The notes beneath the pieces are model-generated. The model was not told the origin of the DNA. It saw only the letters and a program-made list of their open reading frames with translations, and made no database searches. Below, one piece after another: positions 7,611 through 16,048 of a stretch of DNA of 64,000 nt (the stretch's first letter is position 1; each line of letters begins with the position of its first letter). The position numbers and the translations under genes are program-made. Where the stretch lies: contig CAWJCU010000007.1 in assembly GCA_963841455.1 (NCBI GenBank), positions 186,001-250,000 on the forward strand, read 5' to 3'. The DNA comes from JAWVFM01 sp963841455. GTDB taxonomy: Bacteria; Actinomycetota; Thermoleophilia; Solirubrobacterales; 70-9.

Positions 7611-8912
7611 ATGCGAAGAACCGTGAACCCCCGCGAGGAGTCGGGGATGACAATCGTCGAGGTCCTGGTGGCGGCCGTGGTGGTGGTGACTGCCGGACTT
7701 GCCACGATGACGGCCGTCGACGCCGCGTCGCACAGCGGCGCGGAGGAGCGCCACCACGCCCAGGCCGCCGGGGTCGCCCAGCAGGACCAGGCGCGGATGC
7801 AGTCGATGAGGATCGCCGACCTGGCGAACCTCAACCAGACGCGGACCGTCACGGTGGGCGGGAACAACTACACCGTTCAATCGCGTGGCGACTTCGTAAC
7901 CGACGACACGGGGACCGCGAGCTGCGACTCCAACGCCTCCGCCGACTACATCAAGATCACCTCGACGGTCAGCTGGGCGAGCAAGGGCAGTCGTCCACCG
8001 GTCGTCGCCGAGAGCATCGTCACCCCCCCGGCCGGGTCGATCGACGCCGATCACGGGGCGCTGGCGATCGAGGTCGACGACGCGACAGCGACCGGGATCC
8101 AGGGGATCGACGTCAACGGAACCGGTCCGAGCAGCTTCCACGGCACAACCAGCGCCCTGGGCTGCGTCCTCGTCGGCGACATCTTCGCCGGCGACTACAC
8201 GATCACGGCATCCGGGCTCGCGGCCGGCTTGGTCGACGTCGACGGCAACGCTCCCGGCCCGGTTCACACGAGCGTGGTCGGGCAGAGCACCAACACGCTC
8301 GGGCTGCAATACGACCGCCCGGGCTCGCTGACGATCGACTTCACGACGATGATCGCCGGCATCCTCACGACGACCAAGGCCGATTCGGTCATGGTCTTCA
8401 ACACGGGGATGACCGCCGCGAAGAAGTTCGGCACGGTTGGCTCCCCGGTCGCGTCGATAACGGCCAGCTCGCTGTTCCCGTTCAGCTCTCCCGACACCGT
8501 CTACGCCGGCGCGTGCTCCGGGGACAATCCGAACCCGGGCGACCTCGACCCGCCCCCGGTGCCGCAGGCAATCGCGAGCACCCTCGTTCCGCCTGGCGGG
8601 TCAGGGAACGCGACAATCCAGCTGCCGTCGCTGAACCTGAAGGTTCTGGGCGCGGGAAGCCTGCCGATCCTCGGAGCCCACGTGGTCGTCACCGACACGG
8701 TCTGCGGGACGAAGCGGACCCTGACGACCAGCGTCCTCGGTCTGCTGACGAACCCGGGGCTGCCCTACGGCACCTACGACATCTGCGCCGACAACGGCGT
8801 GCGGAAGATGGTGCGGACCAACTACAGCGTCACTGACATGAGCGCCATCCCCCCGCTGCTCACGATGCTCCTCACCAGCGGCGGCGGAGCGAGCCTCGGT
8901 GTATGCACGTGA
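7611..8912 (+). CDS. Minor pilin, PilV-like, with large exported domain
   Basis: GGAG five bases upstream supports the ATG at 7611; an upstream reading from 7536 is not needed. The 433-residue protein has a prepilin site (EESG/MTIVEVLVAAVVVVTAG, Glu5 present). It is much longer than usual minor pilins. The long C-terminal region is rich in Thr, Ser, Gly and Val, with short beta-like repeats, including stretches resembling the Ig-like or carboxypeptidase-regulatory folds common in surface proteins (IFAGDYTITASG and LPYGTYDICADNG). It overlaps the next gene by ten bases. A pilus-tip adhesin role is an inference from the architecture. Confidence 0.8.
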   Translation: MRRTVNPREESGMTIVEVLVAAVVVVTAGLATMTAVDAASHSGAEERHHAQAAGVAQQDQARMQSMRIADLANLNQTRTVTVGGNNYTVQSRGDFVTDDTGTASCDSNASADYIKITSTVSWASKGSRPPVVAESIVTPPAGSIDADHGALAIEVDDATATGIQGIDVNGTGPSSFHGTTSALGCVLVGDIFAGDYTITASGLAAGLVDVDGNAPGPVHTSVVGQSTNTLGLQYDRPGSLTIDFTTMIAGILTTTKADSVMVFNTGMTAAKKFGTVGSPVASITASSLFPFSSPDTVYAGACSGDNPNPGDLDPPPVPQAIASTLVPPGGSGNATIQLPSLNLKVLGAGSLPILGAHVVVTDTVCGTKRTLTTSVLGLLTNPGLPYGTYDICADNGVRKMVRTNYSVTDMSAIPPLLTMLLTSGGGASLGVCT

Positions 8913-9622
8913 GGGACGAAGGCGGGTTCTCGCTCATCGAGTTGCTCGTCGCGATGTCGGCCGGGGTGATCGTTGCGCTCGGGGCCTTCACCCTCGTCGA
9001 CGCTGCGGGCCGGCAGAGCAACAAGCAGGTGACCCGCGTCGACGCCAACCAGCGCGCCCGCCCGGTGCTCCAGAACCTCATGGACGACCTTCACAACACC
9101 TGCATCGGCCCGAACGTCGTGCCCGTCATCCCCGGCAGCACCGATAGCTCCCTGGCGTTCATCATGCCGACGCCCGCGACGCAGTCCGGCGTCACCCCCA
9201 CGGCGGAGGAGCACGTCGTCTCGCTGTCGAGCGGCGTGCTGACAGAGACGACCTATCCGGCGACGAACACGACGGCGCCGTGGACGTTCTCGGGGACGCC
9301 GAACGGGCCCGCGCCGGGACCGCCGCCTGGGCCCCGCACGCTCATGACCGGCGTCGGTCAGGCGGCGATCGGGGGCACGACGGTCCCGGTGTTCCAGTAC
9401 TTCGCGTACAACGGGGCGCAGATCTCGACGACGCCGCTGCCGACGCCGCTCAGCGCCACCAATGCGGCCCTGACCGCGCAGGTGACGGTCGCGTTCTCGG
9501 TCTCACCCAACCGGACCACAGTGCCGGATCCCAACAGCGCAATACCGATCACCGACACCGCGATCCTCCGCCTCTCGCCGGCGGCTGAGGATCCCTCGAA
9601 GGCGAATCCGCCATGTTCGTGA
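8903..9622 (+). CDS. Minor pilin, PilW-like
   Basis: A 239-residue prepilin with site DEGG/FSLIELLVAMSAGVIVALGAF and a helix continuing into VDANQRARPVLQNLMDDLHNTCIG. This first part resembles PilW/GspJ-type minor pilins, which help to prime the pilus tip. The rest is a Pro/Thr-rich globular region with few cysteines. It overlaps the gene before by ten bases and the one after by ten bases, so translation of the three minor pilins is probably coupled. Confidence 0.82.
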   Translation: MHVRDEGGFSLIELLVAMSAGVIVALGAFTLVDAAGRQSNKQVTRVDANQRARPVLQNLMDDLHNTCIGPNVVPVIPGSTDSSLAFIMPTPATQSGVTPTAEEHVVSLSSGVLTETTYPATNTTAPWTFSGTPNGPAPGPPPGPRTLMTGVGQAAIGGTTVPVFQYFAYNGAQISTTPLPTPLSATNAALTAQVTVAFSVSPNRTTVPDPNSAIPITDTAILRLSPAAEDPSKANPPCS

Positions 9623-11229
9623 GGGCGCGCGAGGAGGAGGAGGGGTTCGCGATGATCCTCGCGGTCCTCGCGGTCGCGCTGATCCTGGCCCTCGGTGCCG
9701 CGGCTCTCACCGCGACTGGGAGCGACCTGCACCTGACGCAGAACGACTTCGAGCACAAGCGCTCCTACCAGGCGGCGCAGGCCGGCATCGCCGACTACGC
9801 GTTCCACCTCAACGCCGACACCAACTACTGGACGAGGTGCACCAACGTGCCCACGCCGACCGCGGTCAACCAGCAGACATCGACGGCGAACTGGCGCACC
9901 GTCGCCGGGTCGACCGACGAGAGCTACGCCATCCAGCTGATCCCTGCGACCGGCCAATCGAGCTGCGTGCAGAACTCGGCGCCGAGCATGCTCGAACAGG
10001 GCGGGTCGCTGGCGGGATCGTTCCGGATTCGCTCGATCGGCTACGCGGGGGCGACCGCCAACTGCCATCCAGTCGTCGTCTCCGGCCTCTGCGAAAAGCA
10101 GTCGGTCACCGCGACCTTCAAGCGCGCGAGCTTCCTCGACTACCTCTACTTCACGCAGCTCGAAACGTCGGATCCGGTCACTTACCCGACGAGCCAAATC
10201 GCGGGCGCCTACTCACAGTGCTCTAAGACCCTGGCACAGGGGCGCATGAACTCGGTCATACCCGGCTCGTCGAACTACTGCGACGTCATCTCGTTCATCG
10301 GCGGCGAGCTGCTCAACGGCCCGTTCCACACCAACGACGCCTATGTCATCTGCGGATCGCCCTCATTCGGCCGTAGCCCGTCCGACACGATCGAGGCCAG
10401 CGCCGGCGCGCCCGGGTGGTACTCCACCGGGAGCGTTGCCCACTCGGGCTCGACGTGCACCGGCACCCCGACGTTCGTCGGCACCTTTCTGCCCAACGCG
10501 CCCGTGCTGACCCCGCCGCCGTCCAACACGCAGCTCACGACGATCCCCGGGGTGCTCAAGTTCACCGGCCAGGTCCACATCTGCCTGAGCGGCACGACGC
10601 TGAAGGTCAGCTCCAGCTCGAGCACCTGCTCGAGCAGCCTCCTCTACAACGGCTCGATCCCGGCGAGCGGCGTTGTCTACGTGGCCAACGGGGCGTGCTC
10701 CGCGGCGTACTCGCCGTTCACGGTCACCTACCCGTCGAGCTCGACCTGCGGCACGGCCTACGTCCACGGCTCGTATTCGGGCCAGATCACGATCGCGGCC
10801 GAGAACGACATCATCGTCGACGGGAATGTCACGCACACCGGCGACGGTCTGCTCGGCCTCATCGCCAACAACTTCGTCCGCGTCTACCACCCGGTGCCGG
10901 GCGAGACGGGCAAGGGGAGCTGCGGCTCCAACTCAGACTCCGGCTCGCTCACCAACCCGCAGATCGACGCGGCGATCCTCGCGATCAACCACTCGTTCAT
11001 CGTCGACCACTACGACTGCGGCACGACGCACGGCACGCTGACGGTCAACGGCGCGATCGCCCAGAAGTACCGCGGCGCGGTCGGGACCTTCAGCGGCAGC
11101 GGTCCCGTCACCGGGTACGTCAAGAACTACAACTACGACGACCGCCTCCGCTACGAGACGCCGCCGCACTTCCTCGACCCGGTGCAGGTCGCCTGGCACG
11201 TCCAGCGCGAGACGCTCGACTATCCCTAG
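9613..11229 (+). CDS. Large PilX-like pilus-associated protein
   Basis: A 538-residue protein with an N-terminal EEEEG/FAMILAVLAVALILALGAAALT segment. It looks like a prepilin helix but lacks Glu5, as in GspK/PilX-like proteins at the pilus tip. The following helix (FEHKRSYQAAQAGIADYAFHLN) fits the PilX pattern. The large remainder is Ser/Thr/Gly-rich with many cysteines and has the beta-helix flavour of polymer-like folds (ITIAAENDIIVDGNVTHTGDGLLGLIANNFVRVYHP). It ends in LRYETPPHFLDPVQVAWHV. It probably forms a surface-exposed tip complex with the two preceding minor pilins. The ligand is unknown. Confidence 0.75.
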   Translation: MFVRAREEEEGFAMILAVLAVALILALGAAALTATGSDLHLTQNDFEHKRSYQAAQAGIADYAFHLNADTNYWTRCTNVPTPTAVNQQTSTANWRTVAGSTDESYAIQLIPATGQSSCVQNSAPSMLEQGGSLAGSFRIRSIGYAGATANCHPVVVSGLCEKQSVTATFKRASFLDYLYFTQLETSDPVTYPTSQIAGAYSQCSKTLAQGRMNSVIPGSSNYCDVISFIGGELLNGPFHTNDAYVICGSPSFGRSPSDTIEASAGAPGWYSTGSVAHSGSTCTGTPTFVGTFLPNAPVLTPPPSNTQLTTIPGVLKFTGQVHICLSGTTLKVSSSSSTCSSSLLYNGSIPASGVVYVANGACSAAYSPFTVTYPSSSTCGTAYVHGSYSGQITIAAENDIIVDGNVTHTGDGLLGLIANNFVRVYHPVPGETGKGSCGSNSDSGSLTNPQIDAAILAINHSFIVDHYDCGTTHGTLTVNGAIAQKYRGAVGTFSGSGPVTGYVKNYNYDDRLRYETPPHFLDPVQVAWHVQRETLDYP

Positions 11230-11259
11230 GGGCGCTAAACCCGACGGCGGGGTTGGCCG

Positions 11260-12033
11260 ATGAGGTGTGCGATGGGCGCCGCGATGTTCCTCTTCCCGAC
11301 CGGGCTGATCTTCGGCAGCTTCGCCACCGTCGTCGCGCATCGTCTGCCGCGCGGCGAGGGGTTCGTGACCGGCCGCTCCCACTGCCCGAGCTGCGGCGCG
11401 CAGATCGCTGCCTACGACAACGTCCCGGTGCTCTCCTGGGTCGTCCTGCGCGGCCACTGCCGCAGCTGTGACGCGTCCATTCCCGCTCGCTACCCGCTCA
11501 CCGAGCTCGCGATGGCGGCCCTCTTCGTGGCCACGGCCCTGATCCTCGGTACGGGCGACGTCGGCGCTCTCGTGAGCGGCCTGGTCTTCTGCGCGCTGCT
11601 CGTGATCATCACGGTCACCGACCTCGAGCAGCGGATCATCCCGAACAAGATTCTTGCGGCGGGAGCGGTCGCGGCCCTCGCCATCGCGGCCGTCAGCGAT
11701 CCGTCGAGCATCCCCGAGCGCCTCGTTGCGGCGATCGCCGCCGGTGGCGTGCTGTTCCTCATCGCGCTCGCCTACCCGCGCGGCCTCGGCATGGGGGACG
11801 CCAAGCTCGTCGCGGTGATGGGGCTCTTCCTGGGGTCCTCGGTCGCGCCGGCGGTTCTGATCGGCTTCGCGACGGGAGCCGTCGTGGGCGTCGTGATTCT
11901 CGCTCGGGAGGGCGCCGCGGCTCGCAAGAAGGCCGTCCCGTTCGGGCCGTTCCTGGCCCTCGGCGGCCTCGTCGGGCTCTGGGTCGGGCCCGAGATCGTC
12001 CACTGGTACGTGACGAGCTTCTTCAGCGGCTGA
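11260..12033 (+). CDS. pilD: Prepilin peptidase (A24 family)
   Basis: This integral membrane aspartyl protease cuts and N-methylates prepilins. The N-terminal part has the zinc-binding pair of CXXC motifs (CPSCG and CRSCD). The catalytic aspartates are in VTDLEQRIIPN and GMGDAKLVAVMG. About seven membrane segments are visible, and the length (257) is normal. The start could also be one of two in-frame ATGs a few codons downstream. It follows the minor pilins by 30 bases and lies in the same apparent operon, so its substrates are the five prepilins just upstream. Confidence 0.92.
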   Translation: MRCAMGAAMFLFPTGLIFGSFATVVAHRLPRGEGFVTGRSHCPSCGAQIAAYDNVPVLSWVVLRGHCRSCDASIPARYPLTELAMAALFVATALILGTGDVGALVSGLVFCALLVIITVTDLEQRIIPNKILAAGAVAALAIAAVSDPSSIPERLVAAIAAGGVLFLIALAYPRGLGMGDAKLVAVMGLFLGSSVAPAVLIGFATGAVVGVVILAREGAAARKKAVPFGPFLALGGLVGLWVGPEIVHWYVTSFFSG

Positions 12034-12130
12034 CACCCGCCTCCCGAACCCGTCCATTCCGCTCAAGGTCAGCGCGGAGCACGCCGATTTAAGGGTGAGC
12101 CCCGAAAGGGGCGCCCCAACCGCTCGCGCA

Positions 12131-13288
12131 ATGCTTTCAGGGACCAAAGGAAAGTCGATCGTCGGCCTCGATATCGAGGCCGGGAGCGTGGCCGCGGCCG
12201 AGGTCACCGCTAACGGCGGCGTGAAGGTCTCCCGCCACGGCCTCGTCGGCCTTCCTCCGGGTGCCTTCCGCGAGGGCGAGGTCGTCGACGCGGACCTCCT
12301 CGCTGCGGCCGTCAAGGAGCTCTTCGCCGCATGCAAGCTGCCGAAGACCGTGCGGGTCGGGGTCGCCAACCAGCGGGTCGTGGTGCGGACGCTGCGGCTT
12401 CCTCCGATCGAGGACCCGGGCGAGCTCGAGACCGCGGTCCGCTTCCAGGCGCAGGACCACATCCCGATGCCCCTCGAGCAGGCGGTGATCGACTGGGAGG
12501 TCGTCCGCAGCACGTCGGGCGAGGAGGGTGATCCGACGGTCGACGTCGTCGTCGTCGCCGCGCGGCGCGACATGGTCTCCAATCTCACGCGGGCCCTGTT
12601 GAAGGCGGGTCTTCGGCCGGAGGGGATCGACCTCTCGGCGTTCGGGATGATCCGCGCTCTCGCCGGCGAGACGCATGACGCCGTGGGCGCCGCCGACTAC
12701 GTCGAGGCGCCGACGGTCGCCCCGCCCTACGAGGAAAGCGCCGCGGCGTTCGCGCACGACGAGCACGCGACGCTCGACCTTGCGGCGCCCACGGCCTCGA
12801 CTCGCCTCTACTGCAACCTCGGCGACGTCACCAACCTCGCCGTCGCGCGCGGACGCCATTGCCTCTTCACGCGTATCTCGCCATTCGGGCTCGAGGGGAT
12901 CGCCCAGAAGCTCGCCGAGCGTCGCGGGCTGACCCTGGAGCATGCGCGGCAGTGGCTCGGGCACGTGGGGCTGGACCGCCCGCTTGAGACGGTCGAGGGC
13001 GACCCGGAGATCGTCAAGGGTGCGCGCGAGGCCCTTTCGGAGGGCGCGGTCAAGCTCGCCGACGAGCTCCGGATGACGACGGAGTACTACGCGCGACAGG
13101 ACCGCTCGGTTCCGATCGACGGCCTCGTGGTCTGCGGGCCCGGCACGACCGTGCCGGGGCTTCTCGAGCGGCTGGCCCGAGATCTCGGGCTCCGGTGCGA
13201 GGTCGGCCGCCCGCGTCCGCTCGCGGGCCTCGACGAGGCCACCGCGGCCCGCCTGACGCTCGCCTACGGGCTGGCGCTGGAGGAGTAG
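12131..13288 (+). CDS. pilM: Type IV pilus assembly ATPase-fold protein PilM
   Basis: PilM is an actin-like cytoplasmic protein that binds the PilN N-terminus and ties the inner-membrane alignment complex to the motor. The 385-residue product begins MLSGTKGKSIVGLDIEAGSVAAAEV, the phosphate-1 loop of the actin fold, and continues with ELETAVRFQAQDHIPMPLEQAVIDW, which is typical of PilM. The second half has GLVVCGPGTTVPGLLERL, the adenosine motif. The ATG at 12131 is preferred because family members begin close to the SIVGLDI motif; an in-frame GTG at 12095 would add a proline-rich leader. The gene abuts pilN directly. Confidence 0.88.
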   Translation: MLSGTKGKSIVGLDIEAGSVAAAEVTANGGVKVSRHGLVGLPPGAFREGEVVDADLLAAAVKELFAACKLPKTVRVGVANQRVVVRTLRLPPIEDPGELETAVRFQAQDHIPMPLEQAVIDWEVVRSTSGEEGDPTVDVVVVAARRDMVSNLTRALLKAGLRPEGIDLSAFGMIRALAGETHDAVGAADYVEAPTVAPPYEESAAAFAHDEHATLDLAAPTASTRLYCNLGDVTNLAVARGRHCLFTRISPFGLEGIAQKLAERRGLTLEHARQWLGHVGLDRPLETVEGDPEIVKGAREALSEGAVKLADELRMTTEYYARQDRSVPIDGLVVCGPGTTVPGLLERLARDLGLRCEVGRPRPLAGLDEATAARLTLAYGLALEE

Positions 13289-14177
13289 ATGCGGCCGGTC
13301 AACCTGATCCCCCCCGAGGAGCGCCGTGGCGAGCGAGCCCCGTCGCGCACCGGGGGGCTCGCCTACGTCGTCATCGGCGTGCTCGCCGTTGCGCTCCTCG
13401 CCGTTGTGGGCGTGGTCCTGACCGACAACCAGATCGCCGACCGCCAGGCGCAGGTCACGGAGCTGAAGGGCCAGCTGGATCAGGCGACCGCCGAGGCGAA
13501 CCGCCTCAAGTCCTATGCCGACTTCGCGACGATGCAGCAGACACGGGCTCAGACCGTGTCGACCCTCGCGAAGAGTCGGTTCGACTGGTACCGCGTGCTC
13601 TACGAGCTCGGTCTCGTGATCCCCAATAACGTCTGGCTGACCAACCTTGAGGGAAGCGTCAGCCCCGAGGCGGCCGCGAGCGCGACGAGCAGCGGGTCCG
13701 GGAGCAGTGGCGCGTCGACGACGGACCTCTCGACGCAGATCACCGGGCCGTCGCTGACGATCGAGGGCTGCGCGGCCGGCCACGACGCCGTCGCCGGGTT
13801 CATGGGCGCGCTGCGCGACATCGACGGGGTGACGAGGGTGGCCGTCACCTCCTCGCAGCGAGTCGCGATCTTCCGGCGCAAGCGGCGTCAGCACCGGCTC
13901 GGCATCGACTTCGTCTGGATGCGAGGCGCGTGGCTTCATCGCCCAGTTCGACGTGGTCGTGACCTTCGACAAGGTTCAGATCGACCCAACGACCGGACTC
14001 GCTCCGGCCACTACGCCGACGACCCAGGCGGCCCCGACCGACGTCCCGGACGCCGGAAGCGACGGGGTCGCGAGCGCGGTGAAGCAGGAGAACAAGACGA
14101 CGAAGTCCGCCAGCCAGCAGTCGGCGAAGGCTCACCAGGCCGTGAGCACCCTGATCCCTGGGACGGTCCACCCGTGA
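13289..14177 (+). CDS. pilN: Type IV pilus alignment protein PilN, one frameshift
   Basis: PilN is a single-pass inner-membrane protein that pairs with PilO. The N-terminus MRPVNLIPPEER is the conserved PilM-binding peptide, followed by a membrane helix (YVVIGVLAVALLAVVGVVL) and a coiled coil (NQIADRQAQVTELKGQLDQATAEA). The first frame is good to about 13858 (VAVTSS). The family-like continuation, GCEARGFIAQFDVVVTFDKVQ and a Pro/Thr-rich tail, is in the next frame and ends with a stop at 14175-14177. One single-base indel near 13860 explains this. Reading straight through the first frame would wrongly fuse pilN to pilO in a 589-residue product. Confidence 0.85.
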
Positions 14178-15058
14178 AGCGCAGCGACATGATGGTGCTC
14201 GCAGTCGTCGGGGTCGTGGGCGTCATCGCCGTCTTCTGGTTCGCGGTGCTCGCGCCCAAGCGAAGCCACGCCTCCGACCTTTCCTCTCAGGTGAGCGACC
14301 TGCAATCGCAGGTCTCGACGCAGCAGCAGACGATCGCGACCGCCCAGCAGGCGCGCGCCAACTTCGCGCCGAGCTACCACAAGCTCGTGGTTCTCGGCAA
14401 GGCGGTGCCCGCGGACTCCGAGCAGGCGAGCCTGCTGGTGCAGCTCAACACGCTCGCCGACCGTGCGGGCGTCTCATTTCAGAGCCTGACCCTGAACGCG
14501 TCGGCAAACGCGTCGGCGGTCGCGCCTCCGCCCGCCACGACAACGACGACAACCGACACGACATCCACGAGCACCACCTCGACGGATACGACCTCCACGG
14601 ATACCACCTCGACCGACACGACTGCCGCGCCGACGGGCACGCCGACGGCGACGACGACCGGGCTTCCCACCGAGGCATCTGCCGCCGTGCTTCCCCTCGG
14701 AGCGGCGATCGGCCCGGCCGGCCTGCCGGTGATGCCCTACGACCTGACGTTCACGGGCGGCTACTTCCAGATCTCGAAGTTCCTCCGTAGCGTCGACGAC
14801 CTCGTCCACACCCCTGGAAGCCACATCACGGTCAGCGGCCGCTTGGTGACAGTCAACAGCTTCAACCTCGCCCCGCCCAACGCTTCGACAACCGCGACGG
14901 CGGCGAAGTCGGCGGAGCTCCAAGCGGACCTTTCGGTAATGACTTACGTGACGCCGGCCGAGCAGGGACTCACCGGCGGTGCGACGCCCGCCGCCCCTGC
15001 GCCCACGGCCTCCGCGACTGCGGTACCAACCGCCGCGCCGGCGCCGACTACGCCATGA
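14174..15058 (+). CDS. pilO: Type IV pilus alignment protein PilO
   Basis: The GTG at 14174 overlaps the pilN stop in the pattern GTGA. The 294-residue protein has a short cytoplasmic start, one membrane helix (MVLAVVGVVGVIAVFWFAVL) and a coiled coil (SSQVSDLQSQVSTQQQTIATAQQ). Next come the PilO-like segment SEQASLLVQLNTLADRAGVSFQSL, a low-complexity Thr/Ser/Asp linker, and the ferredoxin-like half (LPVMPYDLTFTGGYFQISKFLRSVDDLV). It should form the periplasmic-side alignment complex with PilN. The C-terminus is another Pro/Ala/Thr tail. It overlaps the next gene by four bases. Confidence 0.88.
   Translation: MKRSDMMVLAVVGVVGVIAVFWFAVLAPKRSHASDLSSQVSDLQSQVSTQQQTIATAQQARANFAPSYHKLVVLGKAVPADSEQASLLVQLNTLADRAGVSFQSLTLNASANASAVAPPPATTTTTTDTTSTSTTSTDTTSTDTTSTDTTAAPTGTPTATTTGLPTEASAAVLPLGAAIGPAGLPVMPYDLTFTGGYFQISKFLRSVDDLVHTPGSHITVSGRLVTVNSFNLAPPNASTTATAAKSAELQADLSVMTYVTPAEQGLTGGATPAAPAPTASATAVPTAAPAPTTP
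14540..14632 (+). repeat. Short in-frame repeat coding a Thr/Ser/Asp linker in PilO
   Basis: A degenerate 15-base unit encoding variants of Thr-Asp-Thr-Thr-Ser is repeated about five times. It inserts a flexible, negatively charged linker between the coiled coil and the folded domain of PilO. Such tracts vary in length by slippage. Confidence 0.7.
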
Positions 15059-15969
15059 AGAAGATCGAGCCCCCCAAGGTCCTCGTCGACCTCTACCGCG
15101 ACCTCCGTGACCGCAGGTTGCTGCTGCCGTTCGGTCTCCTCGCCGGGGCGCTCGTGCTCGTTCCGCTCGCGCTGTCGAAGTCCTCGCATCCTTCGCCTCC
15201 CCCGGCCGTCGCACCCTCGGCGGGCAAGGCGAGCGCCGCGCAGCCCGCGGTGCTGACCGCCGAGGTCGGGGTGCGGAACTACAACCAGCGCCTTGCGGCC
15301 CTGAAGGAGAAGGATCCGTTCAAGCGCCACTTCAAGCTGCCGGGCGGGAACTCGGGCGGCAAGTCCGCTCAGCCACCGCAGGCGGGTTCGGCGACGTCCG
15401 TCCCGCCGTCGTCGAGCACGACCTCGGCCTCGGCGCCGACGGTGTCCGCGACACCCAGCTCCGCCGGGTACACGCCGACGCCGGGCTCCGGGTCCACCAC
15501 GACCCGGACGGTCACGGTCCCGTCGCATCCGCCGAAGCCGCAGGCCTACCGCGCCGTGGTCGACCTCAAGATCGGCGAGCCCACGAAGCTCGAACAGCTC
15601 AACGGCGTCAAGCCGCTCACCGAGCTTCCGCATGCGTCGAATCCGATCGTCGCGTTGCTCGGCGCCACGCTTGACCGCACCTCCGCGACGTTCCTGGTCT
15701 CCCGCGACGTCAGCTCGGTGCAGGGAGGAGGCGGCTGCGCCCCCGACCGGAGCGCGTGCCAGCTCCTCACCATGAAGCCCGGCGGAAAGGCGAAGCTCAC
15801 GGACTCGTTCGGCGGCAAGACCTACGTCCTCAAGGTCCTGGACATACGCCTGCAGCGCGTAGAGCTGAACAGGAACGCCACCGAGCACAGGTCGAGCAAC
15901 GGCGGCTCGAGCTCGAGCGGCCCCGTGCCCGGCGGCAAGCGCGCCTTCTCGTCGAGCCTGCGCCGATAG
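15055..15969 (+). CDS. PilP-like pilus accessory lipid/membrane protein
   Basis: The ATG overlaps the pilO stop in the pattern ATGA. The 304-residue product has a basic start, one membrane helix (LLLPFGLLAGALVLVPLAL), a long Pro/Ser/Thr-rich region and a compact C-terminal domain (PNPIV-like ASNPIVALLGATLDRTSATFLVSRD, then GGKTYVLKVLDIRLQRVELN). Position after pilMNO and the short beta domain suggest the PilP role, linking the inner-membrane complex outwards, but sequence evidence is weak and no lipobox cysteine is seen. In a monoderm cell the partner would differ from the classical PilQ secretin. It is the last gene of the pilus run. Confidence 0.6.
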   Translation: MKKIEPPKVLVDLYRDLRDRRLLLPFGLLAGALVLVPLALSKSSHPSPPPAVAPSAGKASAAQPAVLTAEVGVRNYNQRLAALKEKDPFKRHFKLPGGNSGGKSAQPPQAGSATSVPPSSSTTSASAPTVSATPSSAGYTPTPGSGSTTTRTVTVPSHPPKPQAYRAVVDLKIGEPTKLEQLNGVKPLTELPHASNPIVALLGATLDRTSATFLVSRDVSSVQGGGGCAPDRSACQLLTMKPGGKAKLTDSFGGKTYVLKVLDIRLQRVELNRNATEHRSSNGGSSSSGPVPGGKRAFSSSLRR

Positions 15970-16033
15970 AACCGAACTTACCCGCGAGCGAAGTGAGTGG
16001 TCGGCGGCGCCCAGCGGCGCCGCCGACCATCAC

Positions 16034-16039
16034 TAGCCT
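16034..16039 (+). promoter_or_regulatory. Putative -10 box of the aro operon
   Basis: TAGCCT followed by nine bases and the GTG of aroC, with no Shine-Dalgarno between. It predicts a leaderless aroC message and separates the aro operon from the pilus genes. Confidence 0.55.
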
Positions 16040-16048
16040 TGACCGGCT

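Noticed and set aside
7520..8836. 438-codon plus-strand frame over the PilV-like gene
   Set aside because: Arg/Gly/His-rich translation of the wrong frame; the other frame has a prepilin site and a Shine-Dalgarno.
12095..12131. GCCCC-GAAA-GGGGC hairpin before pilM as a second riboswitch
   Set aside because: A single 5-bp stem-loop without any aptamer landmark; perhaps a minor structure at the pilM start.
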